DNA of 64,000 nt from Microbacterium sp. LWH7-1.2 (GCF_038397755.1 NZ_CP151637.1:3472001-3536000); one strand, 5' to 3'; counted from the stretch's first letter, positions 35,166 to 44,452 are shown. Made by a program: numbers and translations. The notes: generated from the sequence alone by a model not told the origin.

Positions 35166-36388
35166 AGGGTCTCCTCGGGGATGGAGGCGACGGCGTCGCG
35201 CAGCTTCGCCGCCGCCGTCTCGGGCGGGATGTCGCCGATCCAGGCACCCATGGCGGCCTCGGATCCGGCGAGGAACTTGAGCTTGTCGGCCGCGCGGCGC
35301 GGTGATGTGAGCTGCAGGTGCAGGCGCGCGGTGTCGCGGCCGCGGTGCACCGGCGCCTGGTGCCAGGCGGCGATGTACGGCGTGGGGGAGTCGTAGAGCG
35401 CGTCGACGCCGCGGAGCAGCCGCAGGTACAGGGGCGCGAGCTCGTCGCGCTCGGCCTGGGTCGCCTCGGCGAAGTCCGCGACGTGGCGGTGCGGCAGCAG
35501 GTGGATCTCGATCGGCCAGCGCGCCGCGAACGGCACGAACGCCGTCCAGTGCTCGCCCTCGAGGATCACGCGCTCACCCGCACGCTCGAAGTCGAGGATG
35601 CGCGCGAACAGGTCGGCGCCCTCGCGATCGATGGACGCCAGCAGGCTCGTCGTGCGCGGCGTGATGTACGGGTAGGCGTAGATCTGCCCGTGTGGGTGGG
35701 GGAGCGTGACGCCGATCGCCTCGCCGCGGTTCTCGAACGGGAAGACCTGCTCGATGCCGGGCAGCGCCGACAGGGCCGCCGTGCGATCCGCCCACGCCTC
35801 GATGACCGTGCGCGCACGGGTAACCGTCAGCGAGCCGAAGGAGCCCGAGTGCTCGGGACTGAAGCACACGACCTCGCAACGGCCGACGCTCGTGCGGGTC
35901 CGGCCGAGGCCCGGGGCCACGAGGTCCTCGAGATCGCGTGGCGGATCGGTGCCGACGAGGGCTTCGCCAAGAGTCCGCGCGGGCGCGTCGCCGTGTGCGA
36001 CCGCGAGAGCGGGGCCGAACGACGGCGACTTGTTCTCGAACACGGCCACGTCGTACAGCGAAGGGATCTCCGACGGATTCGTCGGCGTCTGCGGGGCCAG
36101 CGGGTCGAGGTGCGCCGGCGGGAGGAAAGCGCGGTTCTGGCGGGCCGCGGCGATCGACACCCAGTCGCCTGTCAGGACGTCGCGTCGCATGGTCGCGGTC
36201 TGGGGCCTGGGTGCGAGGTCGCGCGCGTCGAGGGCGCGTTCGGCGCCGAGCGTCGTGCCGGGGTCGTCGTAGTAGATCAGCTCGCGCCCGTCGGCGAGGC
36301 GGGTCGGGCGCTTGACGACGCCGGCGCCGAGGGCCTCGGCGGGCAGATCGCGGGCGGACACCACGGTGTCGTCGTGAGGCGTGTTCAC
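35162..36388 (-). CDS. galT: Galactose-1-phosphate uridylyltransferase
   Basis: 408 residues, HIT-superfamily GalT. The active-site motif is LPHPHGQIYAYPY near residue 220, with metal-site residues in EHSGSFGSL and LLPHRH. It exchanges UMP between UDP-glucose and galactose 1-phosphate. The start codon is a GTG at 36388 that lies inside an operator; a TAACGT -10 box ends six bases before it and a TTGACG -35 lies 18 bases further, so the mRNA is probably leaderless. Confidence 0.94.
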
Positions 36389-36426
36389 GTCAACACGTTA
36401 GCAAGTCCGCTATGTTGGCGTCAACA
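36382..36426. promoter_or_regulatory. gal promoter with two LacI-type operators
   Basis: TGTTCACGTCAACA (36382-36395) overlaps the galT start and TGTTGGCGTCAACA (36413-36426) overlaps its -35 region. They are near-palindromes (TGTT-N6-AACA) 31 bases apart, three helical turns. The galT promoter reads TTGACG, 18 bases, TAACGT on the minus strand. The divergent LacI-family gene is the likely repressor of both sides. Confidence 0.75.
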
Positions 36427-36479
36427 CGGGCGCTGCATCCCGACCTCACGTCGACGGCGTCCGATGGATCGGGGTGGGG

Positions 36480-37490
36480 ATGACGGCAAGACGCGTGTCG
36501 ATGGCGGACGTCGCGGAGCGCGCGGGCGTCTCGGGCCAGACGGTGTCGCGGGTGGTCAACGCGAGCCCCCGCGTCGACCCCGGGACGCGGGCGCGCGTCG
36601 AGGCGGCGATGAGGGACCTCGGCTACCGTCCGCATCGCGCCGCGCGCGCTCTGCGCACCGGACGCACCCAGACCATCGGGCTCGTGGTGTCGACCCTCGC
36701 GTCGGTGGGCAACTCCCGCATGCTGCAGGCGGTGGCGGATGCCGCGGCCGCCCGCGGCTACGCGCTGACGGTCGTGACGCTCGGCGCCGACGGCGACGTG
36801 GCCGCGGCTTTCGAGCGGCTGGCCGAGCAGGGCGTGGATGGGGCGATCGTGCTGAACGAGGCCACAGCGCGGGTGCGCGGTGCCGATGTCGGCGCCCCTG
36901 GGCTGCGCCTGGTCGTGGTCGACTCTCCGCGCGACGAGCGTTTCGGGGTGGTCGAGACCGATCACGCCGCAGGCGCGAGATCCGCGGTCGAGCACCTGCT
37001 CGCGCTGGGCCACGCGACCGTCCACCACCTGGCCGGCCCCGAAGGCTCGTTCGCCGCGGGGGAGCGCGAGCGCGGGTGGCGCGACGCTCTCTCGGCCGCC
37101 GGCGCCGCGGTGCCGCCCGTGGTCCGCGGAGACTGGACCTCCGCGTCGGGCTTCGCCGCAGCATCCGCTCTTCTCCAAACAGGTGCGACCGCCGTCTTCG
37201 CCGCCAACGATCAGATGGCGCTGGGCGTGCTGCGCGCCATGGGGGAGGCGGGGCGCGCGGTGCCCGGCGATGTGAGCGTGGTCGGCTTCGATGACGTGGC
37301 GGATGCCGCGGACTACCGTCCGCCCCTCACCACCGTGCGGCAGGACTTCGACGCGCTCGGCGCGCGCGCGGTCGCGGCGCTCGTCGACGGCATCGAGGCC
37401 GGCGCGCCCGCGGCGTTCGAGACCGTGCCGACGCGCCTCGTCGTCCGCGAGAGCACCGCGGCCCGCTCAGGTTTGACTGCCCGAGCTTGA
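36480..37490 (+). CDS. LacI-family regulator of the gal operon
   Basis: 336 residues: HTH SMADVAERAGVSGQTVSRVVN, then TRARVEAAMRDLGYRPHRAARAL, then a sugar-binding effector domain with FDDVADAADYRPPLTTVRQDF near the end. I take the ATG at 36480; a GTG at 36474 and an ATG at 36501 are alternatives. Divergent from galT with paired operators between. It ends in a convergent gap with galE that carries four short palindromes and a long G-run. Confidence 0.87.
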   Translation: MTARRVSMADVAERAGVSGQTVSRVVNASPRVDPGTRARVEAAMRDLGYRPHRAARALRTGRTQTIGLVVSTLASVGNSRMLQAVADAAAARGYALTVVTLGADGDVAAAFERLAEQGVDGAIVLNEATARVRGADVGAPGLRLVVVDSPRDERFGVVETDHAAGARSAVEHLLALGHATVHHLAGPEGSFAAGERERGWRDALSAAGAAVPPVVRGDWTSASGFAAASALLQTGATAVFAANDQMALGVLRAMGEAGRAVPGDVSVVGFDDVADAADYRPPLTTVRQDFDALGARAVAALVDGIEAGAPAAFETVPTRLVVRESTAARSGLTARA

Positions 37491-37525
37491 CAGCCCGAGC
37501 GGCGTGCCCGTGCCCGCTCCCGTCC

Positions 37526-37664
37526 TTGGCGAGGCGCCAGACTTCGCGCTCTCCGCTGGGCCTTTTGGCGAGTCGCCACAAAGCGGTCGCGGCTGCTGGC
37601 GCTGCGCATCCTGGCGAGTCGCCAAGACAGCGTTGTGGGCCCCTCATTCTTGGCGAGTCGCCAG
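37526..37664. repeat. Four copies of the short palindrome TTGGCGAGTCGCCA
   Basis: Copies start at 37526 (variant with GAGGCG), 37565, 37612 and 37650. Each has the core TGGCGAGTCGCCA that can fold into a five-pair stem with a three-base loop. The starts of the shared core are 39, 46 and 39 bases apart; the intervening sequences are unlike each other. The cluster fills the convergent gap between the gal regulator and galE, where it could stop transcription from both sides. Confidence 0.75.
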
Positions 37665-37672
37665 GAATAGGC

Positions 37673-37689
37673 GGGGGGGGGGGGGGGGG
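37673..37689. repeat. Run of 17 G
   Basis: A G17 homopolymer lies ten bases before the galE stop, just after the fourth palindrome. It is outside both genes. Tracts of this length are prone to slippage in cells and to miscounting in sequencing. Confidence 0.9.
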
Positions 37690-37698
37690 ACGGATGCC

Positions 37699-38676
37699 TC
37701 AGCCGGCGGCGCGGCGCGCCTCCCAGCCGGTGCGGACCATCTCGTCGACGGAGTAGCGGTTCTTCCAGTCCAGGTCGCGCGCCGCGAGCTGGCCGGTCGC
37801 GACGATGCGGTCGGGGTCGCCGGGGCGGCGGGGTGCGATCTCGGGCGTGAAGGCGATTCCCGTGACACGGGCCATCGCGTCCATGATCTCCCGGACGCTC
37901 AGGCCGTTCTGCGACCCGAGATTGTACGCGGGCTCGATCGGGCGGTTCGCGAGCAGGCGCTGCGCGGCCGCGACGTGGGCCGCGGCGATGTCGGCCACAT
38001 GCACGTAGTCGCGCACGTTCGTGCCGTCGGGAGTGTCGTAGTCGTCGCCGTTGATGCGCGGCGTCCTGCCCGCGAGCAGGGCCTCGAATACGAGGGGGAA
38101 GAGGTTGTGCGGGCTGGTGTCGTAGACCGACGGGTCGCCCGAGCCGACGACGTTGAAGTAGCGCAGGGCGGTGTAGCGGAGGGCATGGTCCGATTCGGCG
38201 CTCGCGACCGCCTGGTCGCGGATGATCCACTCGCCGATCAGCTTCGACTCCCCGTAGGGCGAGGCGGGGCGCTTGGGCAGGTCCTCGGTGACGAGCGGCA
38301 CGTCGGGCGTGCCGTACACGGCGGCCGACGACGAGAACACGAGGTTCGAGACCTCCGCCGCCTGCATCGCGGCGAGGAGCACGCGCGTGCCCTCGACGTT
38401 CTGCGCGTAGGTGTGCAGCGGGCGCTGCACCGAGACGCCCGCGTACTTGAACCCGGCGAGGTGGATGACGCCCTCGACCTGGTGCTCGCGGAGCGTGCGC
38501 TCGACGAGCTCGCCGTCGAGGATGGAGCCGCGCACGAACGGCACGCCCTCGGGCACGAACGACGCGTGGCCGCTCGAGAGGTCGTCGATGACGACGGAGT
38601 TCAGGCCCGCGTCTGCGAGCGCACGGACGATGTGGGCGCCGATGTAGCCGGCGCCTCCGGTCACGAGCCAGGACAT
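37699..38676 (-). CDS. galE: UDP-glucose 4-epimerase
   Basis: 325 residues, extended SDR. NAD-binding GGAGYIGAH is at 7-15, the catalytic SSSAAVYG and SPYGESK follow, and RYFNVVG is the usual later motif. It interconverts UDP-galactose and UDP-glucose, completing the Leloir pathway with galT and galK 2 kb away. GGAGTG lies just before the ATG. The 192-base gap upstream on the same strand shows no operator or gene that I can support. Confidence 0.94.
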   Translation of the reverse strand: MSWLVTGGAGYIGAHIVRALADAGLNSVVIDDLSSGHASFVPEGVPFVRGSILDGELVERTLREHQVEGVIHLAGFKYAGVSVQRPLHTYAQNVEGTRVLLAAMQAAEVSNLVFSSSAAVYGTPDVPLVTEDLPKRPASPYGESKLIGEWIIRDQAVASAESDHALRYTALRYFNVVGSGDPSVYDTSPHNLFPLVFEALLAGRTPRINGDDYDTPDGTNVRDYVHVADIAAAHVAAAQRLLANRPIEPAYNLGSQNGLSVREIMDAMARVTGIAFTPEIAPRRPGDPDRIVATGQLAARDLDWKNRYSVDEMVRTGWEARRAAG

Positions 38677-38868
38677 ATCACTCCGGATTCAGGTGGGGGT
38701 GGTTACGCCGAGCGGCGCCGCGTCCATTCTGCCCGGTCGGACGGATGCCCCGTTCCCGGCCGCGATCGCGCGCTCGGCGTGCAGGAATCGAGGTTTGGCC
38801 GGCACGCCGGGTGGCGGCATCCGTTCCGCGACGTGTCGCGCGAGGGGTCCGGTCATGTGCGCAGAGGT

Positions 38869-39570
38869 TCAGGCGCGCGCCGCCCAGCGCGCTGCGCGCT
38901 GCAGCAGCGCCACGTGCGCGGGGGAGTGGTACGAGCGCTCGTCGTGGCCGAGCGAGGAGACCACGGCGCGCGTCGGCTGCTCCCGCACCCACACCGCGGC
39001 GTGCTCGGCGCCGTCGACGTCGTGCACGGCGAGCACGCGCGCGCCCGCGTCGACCACGAGGTCGCTGTAGCGTTCGTCGACGACGTCGAGGGGCGGCATC
39101 CCTTCGCTCACGGGATGTTCACCGTCGACGACCCTCACCCGCGCGTCGCCGACCGGGGGGTGCCACGAGAGGCCGGGCTGCCATTCGCCGCCGATGGCCT
39201 CGCGCCAGGCCGGGTGGTCGCGCAGGCTCGAGAGCGCGGCGTGCAGCGCGACGAGCCCGATGCCGCGGCCGATCGCGGCACGCAGGCCGGCGTCGGCGGC
39301 GGGATCGGAGAGATGACCGATCTCGGCCTCGCCATCACGCCACGGATCGCCGGCGTTGACGACGAGCAGGTCGAACCCGTCGAGCTGCGCGAGCGCGTGG
39401 TCGACGTCCTCGTCGACCGTGACCTTCCAGCCGTCGGCCCGCAGCGCGTCCGCGATGCGTGCCGACGTGGCGGGGAACGGATGCCACGGGTCGGCGTACC
39501 GGCCGGTGCCGGTAGCGATCACCGCACGGGGTGGGGTGGGCTCGGCTTGCGGGCGGTCCATGGATACCAT
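38869..39570 (-). CDS. ThuA-like domain protein
   Basis: 233 residues, class I glutamine amidotransferase-like fold of the ThuA family (ATGTGRYADPWHPFP, LVVNAGDP, GLVALHAA, DERYSDL, then HDERSYHSPAH). ThuA proteins are linked to trehalose/maltose-related or other disaccharide catabolism; the exact reaction here is unknown. The ATG at 39570 is favoured because a TATCCT box ends seven bases upstream; an ATG at 39561 is in frame. A LacI-type operator overlaps that box. Confidence 0.8.
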   Translation of the reverse strand: MVSMDRPQAEPTPPRAVIATGTGRYADPWHPFPATSARIADALRADGWKVTVDEDVDHALAQLDGFDLLVVNAGDPWRDGEAEIGHLSDPAADAGLRAAIGRGIGLVALHAALSSLRDHPAWREAIGGEWQPGLSWHPPVGDARVRVVDGEHPVSEGMPPLDVVDERYSDLVVDAGARVLAVHDVDGAEHAAVWVREQPTRAVVSSLGHDERSYHSPAHVALLQRAARWAARA

Positions 39571-39577
39571 GTTCTGC

Positions 39578-39592
39578 AGGATAACGCTTTCC
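39578..39592. promoter_or_regulatory. -10 box and LacI-type operator upstream of the ThuA-like gene
   Basis: GGATAACGCTTTCC (39579-39592) matches the GG-N-AA-CG-CTTTCC operator class seen at 54934-54988 and 63193-63241. On the minus strand TATCCT (39578-39583) inside it is seven bases from the ATG, so a bound repressor would block the promoter. Confidence 0.6.
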
Positions 39593-39647
39593 CCCGAGAG
39601 TCGAGCCGCAAACGACGAGACCCCGCATCCCCGAGGAGAATGACGTC

Positions 39648-40775
39648 ATGGCCCACACCGTCGTGATCGCGCCCGATTCATTCAAGGGAACGATCGGCGC
39701 GGCGGCAGCCGCCGAGGCGCTCGCCGCAGGCTGGCGCCGGGAGCGCCCCGACAGCGAGCTCCGGCTGATGCCCATGGCCGACGGCGGCGAGGGCACGGTC
39801 GACGCGTTCGCGGCCGCCGTACCGGGCGCCCAGCGCATGCCGGTGACCGTCACGGGACCCGAGGACGGACCCGTCGAGGCGTCGTGGGTGCTGCTGCCGG
39901 CGACGCCCGGCGCACCCCACGGCACCGGCGTCGTCGAACTCGCGAACACGAGCGGCATCGAGCTGCTCGGCACGCCGCCGCGCCTGCACGCCTTCGATGC
40001 TCACACGCGCGGCTTCGGCGAGGCGATCGCGGCCGCCCTCGCGCACGGGGTGTCGCGCCTCGTGCTCGGGATCGGCTCGAGCTCGTCGACGGACGGCGGC
40101 ACGGGCATGCTCACCGCCCTCGGAGCGCGATTCACGGATGCTGCGGGCCGGCCCGTCGCCCGCGGCGCACGCGGTCTCGACGCGGTGACGGTGGCCGACC
40201 TGTCGGGGCTCGCGCCCCTTCCGCCCGGTGGGGTGACGGTGCTGAGCGATGTGACCAACCCCCTCTTCGGACCCCGGGGAGCTGCGGCGATCTTCGGGCC
40301 GCAGAAGGGCGCCGGCGCCGATGACATCCCGGTGCTCGACGCGGGTCTCGCGCGACTCGCCGCGCTGGTCGACGCCGACCCCGAGACCGCAGGGGCCGGT
40401 GCTGCCGGTGGCACCGGGTTCGGGCTGCTGGCCTGGGGCGCGCGGCTGGTGCCGGGCTCCGCGGCGGTCGCGGAGCTCGTAGGACTCGACGCGGCGGTGG
40501 CCGCGGCATCCGTCGTCGTCACCGGCGAAGGGGCGTACGACGGCCAGTCCGCGGCGGGCAAGGTGCCCGCGCACGTCGGCGCTGTGGCCGCGGCCGCCGG
40601 CGTGCCGGTGGCGCTGGTCGCAGGCCGCATCGCGGCGGATGCCGACACCTCGGGCTTCGCCGCGACGGCCTCGCTCACCGAGCTCGCGGGATCCGGCGGG
40701 GCCGCGATGGCCGAGACCGCGCGGTGGCTCGAGGAGGCAGGGGCGCGGCTGGCGCGCGAACTCGCTCGCGGCTGA
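39648..40775 (+). CDS. Glycerate 2-kinase (GlxK/GarK family)
   Basis: 375 residues, glycerate kinase type 1. Seen: VVIAPDSFKGTIGA at the N-terminus, PMADGGEGT, GIGSSSSTDGG, and VTGEGAYDGQSAAGK near the end. It phosphorylates D-glycerate, a product of glyoxylate or aldarate breakdown, feeding it into lower glycolysis. GAGGAGAATGACGTC precedes the ATG. It is divergent from the ThuA-like gene. Its stop is followed by a REP-type element. Confidence 0.92.
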   Translation: MAHTVVIAPDSFKGTIGAAAAAEALAAGWRRERPDSELRLMPMADGGEGTVDAFAAAVPGAQRMPVTVTGPEDGPVEASWVLLPATPGAPHGTGVVELANTSGIELLGTPPRLHAFDAHTRGFGEAIAAALAHGVSRLVLGIGSSSSTDGGTGMLTALGARFTDAAGRPVARGARGLDAVTVADLSGLAPLPPGGVTVLSDVTNPLFGPRGAAAIFGPQKGAGADDIPVLDAGLARLAALVDADPETAGAGAAGGTGFGLLAWGARLVPGSAAVAELVGLDAAVAAASVVVTGEGAYDGQSAAGKVPAHVGAVAAAAGVPVALVAGRIAADADTSGFAATASLTELAGSGGAAMAETARWLEEAGARLARELARG

Positions 40776-40795
40776 ACCGTCTCGCTGGCTCAGGC

Positions 40796-40914
40796 GTTTC
40801 GACTGCGGGCGCTGGAGCGCCCTTCGCTCAACGACCGGTGGGTAGAGGGCCGCCCCCGCAGCCGGCCGTCGAGCGGGGGGAGGAACGGTCGTTGAGCGAG
40901 CGTACGGTCGAAAC
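40796..40914. repeat. REP pair (BIME-like) between glycerate kinase and the aldehyde dehydrogenase
   Basis: Left unit: GTTTCGAC (40796-40803) to TCGCTCAACGACCG (40824-40837). Right unit, inverted: CGGTCGTTGAGCGA (40886-40899) to GTCGAAAC (40907-40914). The two half-elements form a long inverted repeat in a convergent gap. The left unit is the same family as the inserts at 7767-7806 and 33905-33940. A bidirectional terminator role is plausible. Confidence 0.8.
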
Positions 40915-40956
40915 CCAGAGTCGAAACGGCCCGGTCGGATCGTCGCCTGCCCGCCG

Positions 40957-42417
40957 TCAGCGGCCGGTGTGGAGCACGCCGTTGCGGCGGTGCGGCAGCG
41001 CCGCGAGCGACGAGTCCCCCAGCACCTCCGGCAGGAGGGCTTCGGGGGCGTCCTGGAACACGACCGGCCGGAGGAACCGGCGGATCGCGGTCGCGCCGAC
41101 CGAGGTGTGCAGCGACGTCGTCGCGGGCCACGGGCCGCCGTGGTGCTGCGACCAGGTCACCGCGACGCCCGTCGGCCAGCCGGCGAAGAGCACGCGCCCG
41201 GCCTTGCGGGTGAGCACCTCGAGCACCGCCGCGACGTCGTCGTCGGCCTCGGAGTGCAGCGTCGCGGTCAGCGAACCCGGCACGGCCTCGAGCGCGGTGT
41301 GAAGGGCGCCGGGGGACAAGTACCGCACGAGCAGCGTGACCGGCCCGAAGCACTCCTCGAGCAGCGTGGAGCGGCGTGCGGCGATAGCCGCGGCATCGGT
41401 CGACAGCACGACCGGCTGCGCCGATCCGGCCGCGGCGGGAAGACCGTGAGCGACCACCGAGACCGACGGGTCGGCTTGGAGGTGCTCGATGCCCGCCGGG
41501 AAGGCCGCGGTGATGCGGTCGGTGAGGAGCGCGCCCCCGGCGGCATCGGCGGCGAAGCCGGCGACGAGGTCTTCGAAGCCGGCGCCCTCGGGCACGAACA
41601 CGACGCCGGGCTTGGTGCAGAACTGGCCGACGCCGAGCGTGAAGGAGCCGACGAGCCCTTGGGCGAGCGCCTCGCCGCGCGCCGCGACGGCCGCCGCAGT
41701 GATGACCACCGGGTTCACCGAGCCGAGCTCGCCGTAGAACGGGATGGGGTCGGGGCGACCCGTCGCCAGGTCGAACAGAGCGCGTCCGCCGCCGAGCGAC
41801 CCCGTGAAGCCCGCGGCGCGGATGGACGGATGCTGCACCAGCGCGTTGCCCGCCTCGCGACCGTGGACGAGCGCAAGGGAGCCTTCGGGCGCCCCCGCCT
41901 CGACGAGTGCCGCGGCGACGATGGCCGCCGTGCGGTCCGAGAGACGCGGGTGCCCGGAGTGCGCCTTCACGATGACCGGGTTGCCGGCGGCGAGGGCCGA
42001 CGCGGTGTCGCCGCCCGCGACCGAGAACGCGAACGGGAAGTTCGACGCCGAGAAGACGGCGACAGGGCCGACGCCGGTGAGCATGCGGCGAAGCTCAGGG
42101 CGGGGCGGGGACGCCGATGCGTCCGCGTCGTCGACGGTGAGCTCGAGGTACGACCCCTCCTCGACGACGGTCGCGAACAGACGCAGCTGACCGGTGGTGC
42201 GCCCGACCTCGCCACGCAGGCGGGTCTCGCCGAGGCGGGTCTCCTGGTCGGCGATCGCGACGAGCTCGTCGATGTTCGCGTCGAGCGCGTCGGCCGCCGC
42301 GTGCAGCCACGACGCGCGGGTCGCAGCATCCGTCGCCCGCCAGATCGGCGCCGCAGCGGCGGCGGCCCGCGCGAGCGCCTCGAGGTCGGTCGCGTCGGTC
42401 GTGGTCGTGGTTGTCAT
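40957..42417 (-). CDS. Aldehyde dehydrogenase, probable 2-oxoglutarate semialdehyde dehydrogenase
   Basis: 486 residues, NADP-dependent ALDH of the KGSADH-like type: GPVAVFSASNFPFAFSVAGGDTASALAAGNPVIVK, the FTGS loop, the glutamate in GELGSVNPV and the catalytic cysteine in GVGQFCTKPG. It would oxidise 2,5-dioxopentanoate to 2-oxoglutarate. It is the last gene of a five-gene minus-strand operon whose other members make that semialdehyde from uronates. A short Thr-rich N-terminus follows the ATG at 42417. Confidence 0.87.
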   Translation of the reverse strand: MTTTTTTDATDLEALARAAAAAAPIWRATDAATRASWLHAAADALDANIDELVAIADQETRLGETRLRGEVGRTTGQLRLFATVVEEGSYLELTVDDADASASPPRPELRRMLTGVGPVAVFSASNFPFAFSVAGGDTASALAAGNPVIVKAHSGHPRLSDRTAAIVAAALVEAGAPEGSLALVHGREAGNALVQHPSIRAAGFTGSLGGGRALFDLATGRPDPIPFYGELGSVNPVVITAAAVAARGEALAQGLVGSFTLGVGQFCTKPGVVFVPEGAGFEDLVAGFAADAAGGALLTDRITAAFPAGIEHLQADPSVSVVAHGLPAAAGSAQPVVLSTDAAAIAARRSTLLEECFGPVTLLVRYLSPGALHTALEAVPGSLTATLHSEADDDVAAVLEVLTRKAGRVLFAGWPTGVAVTWSQHHGGPWPATTSLHTSVGATAIRRFLRPVVFQDAPEALLPEVLGDSSLAALPHRRNGVLHTGR

Positions 42418-42443
42418 GGGGAGAACCTTCCCGGTTGTCGAGG

Positions 42444-43556
42444 TCACGAGAAGCGGATCCCGAGGCCGACGTGCGGCGCCTCGGTCAGAGTGCCGTCGGC
42501 GATGCGCACGGGCGACGGGTCGCGGAGCGCGCCGAGGTCGCCGAAGCCGGCGTCCTCGACGTCCTCGGCCATGGGCTCGGGAACGCCCGGGACGGAGCGC
42601 AGGCACAGGGCGAGCTGGCCCGACAGCTCGGGCAGCAGGTGCGGGTGGACCGCGGCGCCGTAGGCGCCCGCGATGCCGGTGATCCCGAGGAACGGTGTGA
42701 TCCCGCCGACCCGGACGATGTTCGGCTGCACGATCTGCGCGGCACCGGTGCGCAGGAAGTCGTCGAACCGGTAGACATTGTGGATGTTCTCGCCGACCGC
42801 GATCGGGATGCCGCTGGATGCGGTCAGGCGCTTCGACAGCTCGTAATGGCCGTACAGGTCGTCGGCGCGCAGCGGCTCTTCGACCCAGGCGGGCGAGACC
42901 TCCGCGAGCACCTCGAGGCTCCGCGTCGCCCGGTCGAGATCCCACCGCTGGTTGGCGTCGATCATGAGCGCGCGGTCGGGGCCGAGCGCGTCGCGCACGG
43001 CCTTCATACGGTCGAGGTCCTCGGCGACGTCGGGCTTGCCGACCTTCACCTTCACCGCGTCGAAGCCGGCATCGACCCAGCGCCGCGCCTGGGCCACCAG
43101 CTCGTCCACCGAGTAGTGCAGATTCACCCCTGAGCCGTAGGCCCGCACGCTCTCGCGCTGCGGTCCCAGCCACTGCGCGACCGAACGGCCGTCGGCGCGC
43201 GCGGCCGCATCCCAGAGTGCGAGGTCGAGCCCGGCCATCGCGATCGTCGTGACGCCGCCGCCACCGGCCTCGTGCAGGTGCTGCCAGAGGGTCAGCCACT
43301 CCTCGCCCGGCTCGGCCGAGCGCCCGACCGCCCACGCGGCGATGTCGTTCGCGAGCAGGGCGTGCACGGCCTCGCCCCCGATCTGCGGCGTCCACGAGAA
43401 GCCCCAGCCCTCGGCGCCGTCGGAGCGCACCACGTGCGTCGCGACCACGCCCACCGTCGTCACGTCGGCCGCCCACGGCCGCGTCAGCGGCACGCGCAGC
43501 AGGCGCGCGTCAAACGAGGCGATCGTGGTGCGGGGTGATCTGGTGGAGGCGGTCAC
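42444..43556 (-). CDS. Enolase-superfamily sugar-acid dehydratase / cycloisomerase (MR subgroup)
   Basis: 370 residues. The KxK pair is in VKVKVGK, metal-ligand carboxylates are in MIDANQRWD, WVEEPL and VGENIHN, and the second base is the His in AAVHPHLLPE. This is a mandelate-racemase-type arrangement. In this operon it fits an aldarate dehydratase or a galactarolactone cycloisomerase between uronate dehydrogenase and the dehydratase below. The exact substrate cannot be read. The stop of the next-upstream gene overlaps its start region (43553-43556). Confidence 0.82.
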   Translation of the reverse strand: MTASTRSPRTTIASFDARLLRVPLTRPWAADVTTVGVVATHVVRSDGAEGWGFSWTPQIGGEAVHALLANDIAAWAVGRSAEPGEEWLTLWQHLHEAGGGGVTTIAMAGLDLALWDAAARADGRSVAQWLGPQRESVRAYGSGVNLHYSVDELVAQARRWVDAGFDAVKVKVGKPDVAEDLDRMKAVRDALGPDRALMIDANQRWDLDRATRSLEVLAEVSPAWVEEPLRADDLYGHYELSKRLTASSGIPIAVGENIHNVYRFDDFLRTGAAQIVQPNIVRVGGITPFLGITGIAGAYGAAVHPHLLPELSGQLALCLRSVPGVPEPMAEDVEDAGFGDLGALRDPSPVRIADGTLTEAPHVGLGIRFS

Positions 43557-44452
43557 AGCAGCGCTCGCCCCGCCTCGAGGATCTCGGCCAGGCGCGCCTC
43601 CTGCGCGGGCGTCGGGTCGACCAGCGGCGGGCGCACCGACCCGACGGGCAGGCCGCCCAGACGCAAGCCCGTCTTGATGAGCGAGACGCCGAAGCCGGGG
43701 GTCTCGTCGCGCAGCGCGACCAGCGGCGAGTAGAAGCCGTCGAGCAGTTCGACCCGCCGCGTCTCGTCGCCCTCGACGTACGCGCGGTAGTACGCGTTCG
43801 CGACCTCGGGGATCATCGCGAACGCCGCCGACGAGTACAGCGGGATGCCGATCCCTCGGTACGCCCCCTGCGTCAGCTCGGCGGTCAGCAGTCCGTTGAA
43901 GAACGTGAAGTCCTCGCGGCCCTCCGCTGCCACCGCCCGCACGATCTGCTGCGCGCGGCCGACGTCGCCGACGCCGTCCTTGAACCCGACGACCTTGGGG
44001 TTCTGCGCGAGGCGGCGCACCGAGTCGACCGAGTACTGCGCGGTGCCGCGGTGATAGATGACGACGGGAAGATCGGATGCCGCCGCCACCGTTTCGACGT
44101 AGGCGACGAGTCCTGACTGCGGGCCGCCGACCAGGTACGGCGGCAGCACGAGCAGCGCGTCGGCTCCGGCATGGGCCGCGGCACGTGCGAGCGTCGTCGC
44201 GTGGTCGAGCGGACCGCCGGTGCCGGCGACGACGGGGATGCCGCCCGCGACCGTCTCGGTCGCGATCTGCACGACGCGCGACGCCTCGTCGGTCGACAGG
44301 GCGTGGAACTCACCCGTGCCGCACGCGGGGAACACACCGCCGGGGGTGTGGGTGAGGGTCGTCTCGAGGTGCCGCCGCAGCAGTCCTTCGTCGACGCGGC
44401 CGTCGGCGTCGAATGGGGTGACGGGGAAGAAGAGGATGCCGTCGAACTTCAC
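43553..44452 (-). CDS. 5-dehydro-4-deoxyglucarate dehydratase (DapA family)
   Basis: 299 residues, class I aldolase-type barrel. GVFPACGTGEFHALSTDE near residue 38 is the hallmark of this dehydratase/decarboxylase, the tyrosine is in VVIYHRG, and the Schiff-base lysine in VVGFKDGVGD. It converts 5-keto-4-deoxyglucarate to 2-oxoglutarate semialdehyde plus CO2 and water. The start is a GTG (44452) overlapping the stop of the upstream gene as GTGA. Confidence 0.9.
   Translation of the reverse strand: MKFDGILFFPVTPFDADGRVDEGLLRRHLETTLTHTPGGVFPACGTGEFHALSTDEASRVVQIATETVAGGIPVVAGTGGPLDHATTLARAAAHAGADALLVLPPYLVGGPQSGLVAYVETVAAASDLPVVIYHRGTAQYSVDSVRRLAQNPKVVGFKDGVGDVGRAQQIVRAVAAEGREDFTFFNGLLTAELTQGAYRGIGIPLYSSAAFAMIPEVANAYYRAYVEGDETRRVELLDGFYSPLVALRDETPGFGVSLIKTGLRLGGLPVGSVRPPLVDPTPAQEARLAEILEAGRALL

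Noticed and set aside
37526..37664. The evenly spaced palindromes as a mini CRISPR array
   Set aside because: The repeat is only about 14 bases, the spacers vary from about 25 to 32 bases, one copy is a variant and no cas gene is in the window.
38677..38868. A gene or operator in the 192 bases between galE and the ThuA-like gene
   Set aside because: No frame has a start, coding bias and ribosome site together, and I see no clear palindrome.
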